Shown here piece by piece: positions 8,711-13,950 of a DNA stretch of 13,950 nucleotides. The translations under genes were made by a program, and so were the position numbers. The DNA comes from an uncultured Oscillibacter sp. Lineage in GTDB: Bacteria > Bacillota > Clostridia > Oscillospirales > Oscillospiraceae. The stretch covers positions 1 through 13,950 of the forward strand of contig CAJFNE010000029.1 of assembly GCA_904393855.1 (NCBI GenBank), written 5' to 3'. Position 1 is the first letter of the stretch. The number at the start of each line of letters is the position of its first letter. Under the pieces are notes generated by a model. It worked only from the letters and a program-made list of their open reading frames with translations, ran no database searches and was not told where the DNA came from.

Positions 8711-9478
8711 ATGGATCAACGGAGAAAAGACGATCTGACCGCAGAGGCCGACGGGATCATCGAGGGGCGCAACGCCGTCATCGAGGCGCTGCGGGCCGGA
8801 GAGAGCATCGATAAGATCTACCTGCAAAAGGGCGACACGGACAAGACCCTGGGACACATCGCCTCCAAGGCCCGGGCGGCGGGCATCGTGGTGGTGGAGG
8901 CGGACCGGCGCAAGCTGGACGCCATGAGCCGCACCCACGCCCACCAGGGGGTGATCGCCCTGGCGGCGGTCCGGGAGTATGTCAGCGTGGAGTCCCTGCT
9001 GGAGCGGGCGGCGGAGCGGGGGGAGCCCCCCCTGCTGGTGGTCTGCGACGAGATCTCCGACCCCCACAACCTGGGGGCCATCCTACGGACGGCCGAGTGC
9101 GCCGGGGCCCATGGGGTGATCATTCCCAAGCGCCGCAGTGCCGGACTCACCGCCGTGGTGGCCAAGACTTCCGCCGGGGCGGTGGCCCACATGCCGGTGG
9201 CCCGGGTGCCCAACATTCCCACCCTGCTGAAAGAACTGAAGAAGCAGGGGGTCTGGGTCTTCGGCACCGCCGCGGACGGAACCACCTCCCTCTATGACGC
9301 CGACCTGAAGGGTCCCGCCGCCATCGTCATCGGCAGCGAGGGCAGCGGCATGACCCGCCTGGCGGCGGAGAACTGCGACTTTCTCGTCAGCATCCCCATG
9401 CGGGGGAAGCTGAATTCCCTGAACGCCAGCGCGGCGGCCGCGATTTTGCTCTATGAGGCCGTCCGTCAGCGGCTGTGA
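8711..9478 (+). CDS. rlmB: 23S rRNA (guanosine-2'-O)-methyltransferase RlmB-type, SPOUT family
   Basis: TrmH-family SPOUT methyltransferase, 255 residues, using S-adenosylmethionine. The RlmB subgroup methylates G2251 of 23S rRNA (E. coli numbering). The N-terminal substrate-binding domain begins IIEGRNAVIEAL (16-27). The SPOUT domain shows motif 1 SDPHNLGAILRTAECAGAHG (116-135) with catalytic Arg126, motif 2 IGSEGSGM (207-214) and motif 3 IPMRGKLNSLNASAAAAI (228-245), which form the knot and the cofactor site. The ATG at 8711 has a modest AAAGGG about 7 bases upstream. It lacks the cysS-mrnC neighbours common in Firmicutes. Only 36 bases separate it from the next gene, so the two probably share a transcript. 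A tRNA TrmH role is less likely given the N-terminal domain. Confidence 0.93.
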   Translation: MDQRRKDDLTAEADGIIEGRNAVIEALRAGESIDKIYLQKGDTDKTLGHIASKARAAGIVVVEADRRKLDAMSRTHAHQGVIALAAVREYVSVESLLERAAERGEPPLLVVCDEISDPHNLGAILRTAECAGAHGVIIPKRRSAGLTAVVAKTSAGAVAHMPVARVPNIPTLLKELKKQGVWVFGTAADGTTSLYDADLKGPAAIVIGSEGSGMTRLAAENCDFLVSIPMRGKLNSLNASAAAAILLYEAVRQRL

Positions 9479-9514
9479 CGCCGGGGAGGAACCCAAGAAT
9501 CAAGAGGACACGCC

Positions 9515-11626
9515 ATGTCGAACCGTGAGGAAAAACTGGATGCCAACCTGACCGACGTCCCCGCGTCGGAGGAGGACTTCTCCCTGGAGGAGATCCTGGC
9601 GGAGTATGGCGGCAGCCTGGAACAGGTGCTCCTGCGGGAGACGGAGGACGCGCTGCCGCCGGAGCCCGCTCCGAAGTCCCCGCCCCGGCCGGAGCCGAAG
9701 GCGCAGAGGGAACCGGAGAAGCGGAAGCGGCCCGCCGGCCGGAAGCCGGCGCCGCCGCCAGAGGAGCCCCCGGCAGAGGAGCGCCAGGCCCCGCCCGCCC
9801 CGCCGGAGATCCCCCCGGCGCCCCGCCCCATCTCCCTGGAGGAGGTGGTGGGCAGTACCGTGGACGCGGTGATGGAGGAGGAGCACGCCGAGCCGCTGCT
9901 CACTCGCCGCCGAGGATTGTTTTCCCGCCGTCCCCTGGAGGAGACGGAGGAGCTGCCCGGCCCTCCTGAGCCTGAGCCGGAGCCGGAGATCGAGCCCATC
10001 GGCCCCGAGGAGGAACCCTGGGAGGCGGCGGATACGTACCGGAGGGCGTGGCACGACCGCCGGTCCGCCCTGCTGCCGGCTTTCCTGGTGGCGCTGCTGA
10101 CCGTCGCGCCCCTGGCCTTGGAGCAGTACGGCGTGGCGATCCCCCGGTGGACGGGGGACGTCCGGCTGCAGAGCATCTGCTATCTGGCCTGCCTGGTGGT
10201 GCAGATGATCCTGTGCCGCCACGTGTTCGCCCGAGGCATCTCCGCCCTGGCCCGCAAGCGGTGCGTGGGGGAGCTGTTGGCCGGCATCGCGGCCCTGGCG
10301 GCGGTGGGGGACTGCCTGGTCTGCCTGCTGCAGCCGGAGCGGACTGCCGCCACCCCCTACGGCGCGGCGGCCTGCTGGCTGCTGGCCTTCGGCCAGTGGG
10401 GCGTCAGCCTGGAGAATCGGGGACTGTACGATACGTTTCGCACCGCCGCTCTGGATGACGAGCCACCCTACCTGGTGACGGATACGGAGCGGGGGGCCTG
10501 CAAGCAGCGGGGCTCCATTCCCGGCTTCTACACCACCGCCATGCGGGAGAGCGCCGCCGTGCTGTGGCAGACGGCGTTGCTGCCGGTGGTGCTGGCGGCG
10601 TCGCTGGTGTTCGCGGGCCTCACCTCACTGGGACAGGAGCGGGGGGCGGACTTCCTGCTGAACTGGTCCGCTTTGCTGGCGGCGGGGGCCACCTGCACGC
10701 TGCCGCTGTGCTGGGCGCTGCCCTGGGCCCGGCTGGCCCGCCACCTGCAGAAGATCGGCTGCGCCGTGGCCGGCTGGTCCGGCGCGGAGAAGATCAGCCG
10801 CCGCCGTTGCATGATCCTGACGGACACGGACTTGTTCCCGCCGGGGACCATCCAGCTCAACGGCATCAAGGTCTACGGCGAGGAGCGGCGGAAGGCCGCC
10901 GCCTACGCCGCCGCCATGGCCCGTCGGGCCGGCAGTGGCCTGGAGCGGCTCTTTGACGGCTTTCTCCGCAGCGAGGGCGGCGGCGTCCGGGAGGCCGTGG
11001 ACGACTTCAGCTTCTACGAGGAGGGAGGCTGGTCCGGCACCATCCACGGGGAGTCCGTGCTGATGGGCACCGCCTCCTTCCTGCGGAAGATGGAGGTCCG
11101 CCTGCCCGGCGACATCAATCTGAAAACCGGCGTGTTCCTGGCGGTGGACCGTCAGCTGATCGCCGTCTTCGCGGTGAAGTACAACCCCTCGGAGAACGTG
11201 GACTTTGCCCTGCGGATGATGCGCCGCAGCCGGATCACGCCGGTCCTGGCCTCCCGGGACCCCAACATCACCCCGGCCCTGCTGAAGCGGAAATTCCGCA
11301 AGGGTGTCCGGGTGGAGTACCCGGACCTTGGAAGCCGGGTGGCGCTCAGCGAGGCGGAGGAGGACCGGGACCTGCCCCGGGCCCTGCTGTTCCGGGAGGG
11401 ATTGCTGCCCTACGCGGAGACGGTGGTGGGCAGCCGCCGGATGTGCAAGGCGGTTCGCCGGGCGGCGGTGATCGCCCTGGCTGGCAGCGCGGCGGGCGTC
11501 CTGCTGGCTTTCTATCTGCTGCTCCAAGGGGCCTATGACCTGCTGACGCCGCTCTCCCTGGTGATTTTCCTGCTGCTGTGGGTGCTCCCCGTGCTGCTGA
11601 TCTCCGACTGGGCGGGCCGGTACTGA
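9515..11626 (+). CDS. Degenerate P-type ATPase-like membrane protein with Pro/Glu-rich tail
   Basis: A 703-residue protein of unknown function. Residues 1-182 are cytoplasmic, charged and low in complexity (EPEPEPEP near 152-159), with two short helical motifs, FSLEEILAEYG (22-32) and ISLEEVVGSTVD (106-117). Eight hydrophobic segments follow (about 184-205, 219-237, 252-272, 283-299, 349-370, 381-405, 651-671, 677-698): six before and two after a soluble part, as in P1B heavy-metal ATPases. CTLPLCWALP (394-403) sits where CPCALGLATP would be, and LTDTDLFPPGT (435-445) where FDKTGTLT would be. GGWSGTIHGESVLMG (504-518) keeps the N-domain pattern. VLASRDPN (577-584) replaces the TGDN block. TGES and GDGxND are not found, so normal ion pumping is unlikely. 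The ATG at 9515 has AGAGGA 6 bases upstream and follows rlmB closely. Confidence 0.85.
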   Translation: MSNREEKLDANLTDVPASEEDFSLEEILAEYGGSLEQVLLRETEDALPPEPAPKSPPRPEPKAQREPEKRKRPAGRKPAPPPEEPPAEERQAPPAPPEIPPAPRPISLEEVVGSTVDAVMEEEHAEPLLTRRRGLFSRRPLEETEELPGPPEPEPEPEIEPIGPEEEPWEAADTYRRAWHDRRSALLPAFLVALLTVAPLALEQYGVAIPRWTGDVRLQSICYLACLVVQMILCRHVFARGISALARKRCVGELLAGIAALAAVGDCLVCLLQPERTAATPYGAAACWLLAFGQWGVSLENRGLYDTFRTAALDDEPPYLVTDTERGACKQRGSIPGFYTTAMRESAAVLWQTALLPVVLAASLVFAGLTSLGQERGADFLLNWSALLAAGATCTLPLCWALPWARLARHLQKIGCAVAGWSGAEKISRRRCMILTDTDLFPPGTIQLNGIKVYGEERRKAAAYAAAMARRAGSGLERLFDGFLRSEGGGVREAVDDFSFYEEGGWSGTIHGESVLMGTASFLRKMEVRLPGDINLKTGVFLAVDRQLIAVFAVKYNPSENVDFALRMMRRSRITPVLASRDPNITPALLKRKFRKGVRVEYPDLGSRVALSEAEEDRDLPRALLFREGLLPYAETVVGSRRMCKAVRRAAVIALAGSAAGVLLAFYLLLQGAYDLLTPLSLVIFLLLWVLPVLLISDWAGRY

Positions 11627-11638
11627 GCGGAATTTTTC

Positions 11639-11691
11639 AAGAACGCGAGGCGCGGAGGCGGATGCCTCCGACGGACCTCGCGTTCTTTTTT
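11639..11691 (+). terminator. Strong intrinsic terminator after the rlmB unit
   Basis: AAGAACGCGAGG (11639-11650) pairs perfectly with CCTCGCGTTCTT (11676-11687). An inner stem CGGAGGC/GCCTCCG (11653-11659/11664-11670) caps it, and T6 follows (11686-11691). It lies 12 bases after the stop codon. Confidence 0.93.
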
Positions 11692-11710
11692 GACTTGATG
11701 GTAAAATTTC

Positions 11711-11741
11711 TGTTGTATTGCACGGGGAAGTGTTGTATAAT
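11711..11741 (+). promoter_or_regulatory. Promoter of the EF-G2 gene with direct repeat
   Basis: A perfect TATAAT (11736-11741), 17 bases after TTGTAT (11713-11718, 3 of 6 to consensus). The octamer TGTTGTAT occurs twice, at 11711-11718 and 11731-11738, exactly 20 bases apart, one copy over each promoter element. The start would be near 11748, leaving a leader of about 79 bases with a small CGCCC/GGGCG hairpin and AGGAG (11811-11815). Confidence 0.7.
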
Positions 11742-11826
11742 TTCTACATGACCGATTGTGCCCTGGACGCAAGACCCCGCCCGCAAGAGGGGCGCGACAG
11801 CATCAACATAAGGAGTGGAAAGAATC

Positions 11827-13902
11827 ATGAGCTATTCAGTACAGAACATCCGCAACGTCTGCCTGCTGGGCCACAGCGGCAGCGGCAAGACCGCCCTGGC
11901 GGAGAGCCTGCTCTATATGACGGGAGCCATCGACCGCATGGGCCGCTGTGCGGATGGCAACACCGTCTGCGACTATGATCCGGAGGAGATCAAGCGGCAG
12001 ATTTCGCTCTCCACCGCCATTGCGCCCCTGGAGTACAAGGGCTGCCGCATCAACATCCTGGATACTCCCGGCGCGTTTGACTTCGCCGGCGAGGTGATGG
12101 AGGCCCTGCGGGCCGCCGACGCCGCCATTATCGTCTGCTCCGCCAAGGACGGCATCTCCGTGGGCCTGGAGAAGGCGTGGAAATACTGCGAGGAGCGGAA
12201 TATGCCCCGCTTCCTCTATATCTCCAAGGTGGATGAGGAGAACAGCGACTACAATGCCACCTTTGACGCCCTGCGGGAGCGCTTCGGCAAGAAGGTGGCC
12301 CCGGTGGTGGTACCCATCTGGGACGAGAACAAGAAAGTCACCGGCATCATCGACGTGCTGAACAAGCGCGCCTTTGAGATGCAGAATCAGAAGCGGGTGG
12401 AGATCGACATCCCCGCCGACAAGATGAGCGTGGTGACGGAGTTCAACGACGCCCTGAAGGAGTCCGTGGCGGAGACCAGCGAGGAGTTCATGGACAAGTT
12501 CTTCGGCGGCGAGGACTTCACCTACGCCGAGATGATCCAGGGCCTGCGCCAGGGTGTCCGGGAGCTGAGCCTGTTCCCCGTGGTGTGCGGCTCCGCCATC
12601 AACTGCCTGGGCAGCCTCATGCTGATGGACGACATCGTGGAGCTGCTGCCCAACCCCGCCGAGGGCAACTACCACAAGGCTACCAAGGCTGACGGCGAGA
12701 CGGAGGAGTTCGTGGTCTCCCCCGGCGGCGTGCCCACGGCCTACGTGTTCAAGACGATTTCGGATCAGTACGGCAAGTACTCTTTCGTGAAAATCCTCTC
12801 CGGCACCATCACCGCCGACATGCCCATGACCAACGCCCGCACCGGCAACGTGGAGAAGCTGGGCCGGCTGTACACCATCCGGGGCAAGAAGACCACCGAG
12901 GTGAAGGAGCTGGTCTGCGGCGACATCGGCGCCATTGCCAAGATGGACAAGGTCAAGACCGGCGACACGTTGTGCGACGCCCGGAAAGTGGTCGCCTTGA
13001 AGCAGATTCCGTTCGCGGAGCCCTGCTACTCCGTGGCCATCGTGCCCAAAGTCCGGGGCCAGGAGGATAAGATCGCCCAGGGCCTGAACCGCCTCAACGA
13101 GGAGGACCCCTCTTTCTCTGTCACCAACAACGCCGAGACCCACCAGATGGTCCTCTCCTGCGCCGGCGACATGCAGGTGGACGTGCTGGTGAGCAAGCTG
13201 AAGAGCCGCTTCAACGTGGAGGCGGAGATCCAGCCCATGCGGGTGCCCTACCGGGAGAAGATCCGCAAGACCGTCCAGAAGCAGGGCCGCCACAAGAAGC
13301 AGACCGGCGGCAGCGGCCAGTTCGGCGACGTGTGGATCCGCTTCGAGCCGAATCCCGACTCCGAGGAGATGGAGTTTGCCGAGGAGGTCTTTGGCGGTTC
13401 CGTGCCCAAGAACTTCTTCCCCGCGGTGGAGAAGGGCCTGCGGGAGGCCTGCGCCCACGGCCCTCTGGCCGGTTACCCGGTGGTGAACCTGAAAGCCGTG
13501 CTGTACGACGGCTCCTATCACCCGGTGGACTCCTCTGAAATCGCTTTCAAGACCGCCGCGCAGCTGGCCTATAAGGCCGCCCTGCCGGAGGCCAACCCCG
13601 TGCTGCTGGAACCCGTAGGAGAGCTGAAGGTTACCGTGCCCGACAGCTACATGGGCGACGTCATCGGCGATCTGAACAAGCGCCGGGGCCGCGTCATGGG
13701 CATGGACCCCACCGGCGACGGCGACCAGGTGATCACCGCCGAGGTGCCCATGGCCGAGATGGGCAGCTACGCCATCGACCTGCGGGCCATGACCCAGAGC
13801 CGCGGCAGCTTCACGTTCCACTTTGTCCGCTACGAGGACTGCCCGCCTGCGGCCCAGGAAAAGGCGATCGCCGAGGCGAAGGCCCTGGCGGAGAAGGAGT
13901 AA
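11827..13902 (+). CDS. EF-G2-type translation elongation factor G-like GTPase
   Basis: A 691-residue ribosomal translocase-like GTPase of the EF-G2 group, resembling Thermus thermophilus EF-G-2 and Bacteroides EF-G2 rather than the housekeeping FusA. The P-loop is GHSGSGKT (15-22), unlike AHIDAGKT of FusA. Switch I Thr63 is likely. G3 is DTPGAFDF (79-86), where FusA has DTPGHVD, so the catalytic His is Ala83. G4 is SKVD (133-136) instead of NKMD, and G5 is GSAI (255-258). Domain II spans about 300-385, III 397-470, IV 475-590 with KKQTGGSGQFGDV (490-502) and tip YHPVDSSE (564-571), and V 592-675 with MGDVIGDLNKRRG. A GTG at 11815 is in frame but overlaps the AGGAG, so the ATG at 11827 is chosen. 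Single-gene transcript with its own promoter. Confidence 0.93.
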   Translation: MSYSVQNIRNVCLLGHSGSGKTALAESLLYMTGAIDRMGRCADGNTVCDYDPEEIKRQISLSTAIAPLEYKGCRINILDTPGAFDFAGEVMEALRAADAAIIVCSAKDGISVGLEKAWKYCEERNMPRFLYISKVDEENSDYNATFDALRERFGKKVAPVVVPIWDENKKVTGIIDVLNKRAFEMQNQKRVEIDIPADKMSVVTEFNDALKESVAETSEEFMDKFFGGEDFTYAEMIQGLRQGVRELSLFPVVCGSAINCLGSLMLMDDIVELLPNPAEGNYHKATKADGETEEFVVSPGGVPTAYVFKTISDQYGKYSFVKILSGTITADMPMTNARTGNVEKLGRLYTIRGKKTTEVKELVCGDIGAIAKMDKVKTGDTLCDARKVVALKQIPFAEPCYSVAIVPKVRGQEDKIAQGLNRLNEEDPSFSVTNNAETHQMVLSCAGDMQVDVLVSKLKSRFNVEAEIQPMRVPYREKIRKTVQKQGRHKKQTGGSGQFGDVWIRFEPNPDSEEMEFAEEVFGGSVPKNFFPAVEKGLREACAHGPLAGYPVVNLKAVLYDGSYHPVDSSEIAFKTAAQLAYKAALPEANPVLLEPVGELKVTVPDSYMGDVIGDLNKRRGRVMGMDPTGDGDQVITAEVPMAEMGSYAIDLRAMTQSRGSFTFHFVRYEDCPPAAQEKAIAEAKALAEKE

Positions 13903-13908
13903 GATCCA

Positions 13909-13933
13909 GGCGCAGTCCGAGTGCCCTTGCGCC
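13909..13933 (+). other. Small hairpin after the EF-G2 gene
   Basis: GGCGCA (13909-13914) can pair with TGCGCC (13928-13933) 6 bases after the stop codon. No T-run follows before the window ends, so terminator status cannot be judged. Confidence 0.25.
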
Positions 13934-13950
13934 GGGAGTCCGGCGTGCAA

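Noticed and set aside
7501..8738. Long frames on both strands over gap, including 7434-8738 plus and 7501-8655 minus
   Set aside because: Their translations are low-complexity Arg/His/Gly shadows; the gap frame has all GAPDH motifs, a promoter and a terminator.
9515..11626. Functional heavy-metal ATPase
   Set aside because: TGES, DKTGT, TGD and GDGxND are all altered or missing and the CPC metal site is absent.
11815..11826. GTG start for EF-G2 four codons upstream
   Set aside because: The GTG overlaps the AGGAG ribosome binding site itself and homologues begin near MSYSVQNIRN.
11836..13950. A 704-codon open frame on the minus strand
   Set aside because: It lies opposite the intact EF-G2 gene; composition is His/Leu/Gly-rich shadow sequence with no start signals.

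Overview
The window reads as ordinary chromosome of a GC-rich gut clostridium, most likely an Oscillospiraceae-type Firmicute. The grounds are strong GGAGG-type ribosome binding sites, TATAAT-class promoters with 17-base spacers, a Mn2+ (yybP-ykoY) riboswitch, a bile salt hydrolase-family enzyme, a UPF0371/DUF1846 protein and a clostridial style of PurA and GAPDH. The taxonomic call is inference from gene style and composition. I see no rRNA, tRNA, CRISPR array, insertion sequence or phage gene.

Layout. Genes left of about 5.7 kb lie on the minus strand and genes right of 5.9 kb on the plus strand, diverging from a 213-base region. Minus strand, in transcription order: a bile salt hydrolase-family enzyme (5692-4673); a riboswitch-controlled cation P-type ATPase (4479-1903) with its own terminator; purA (1703-429) from its own promoter; then the 5' part of purB (320-1, cut by the window edge). 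Plus strand: a DUF1846 protein (5906-7387); gap (7549-8574) with terminator; rlmB (8711-9478), probably co-transcribed with a 703-residue membrane protein (9515-11626) ending at a strong terminator; and an EF-G2-type translation GTPase (11827-13902).

Functional links. purA and purB encode the two steps from IMP to AMP. The ATPase looks like a Ca2+ pump by sequence, but a complete Mn2+ riboswitch with terminator precedes it, so Mn2+ efflux is the likelier job. Its -35 box contains the stop codon of the hydrolase gene. The other genes are housekeeping or unassigned and share no obvious pathway.

The most unusual item is the 703-residue protein. It keeps the 8-helix layout and N-domain pattern of a heavy-metal P-type ATPase, but the TGES, DKTGT, TGD and GDGxND motifs are changed or missing and a long Pro/Glu-rich cytoplasmic tail is added. 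It looks like a P-type ATPase pseudoenzyme, or one converted to another HAD chemistry. Second is the EF-G2 protein, whose catalytic G3 histidine is alanine. Four start sites were corrected or decided from ribosome binding sites and promoters: hydrolase 5692, gap 7549, EF-G2 11827 and purB 320.
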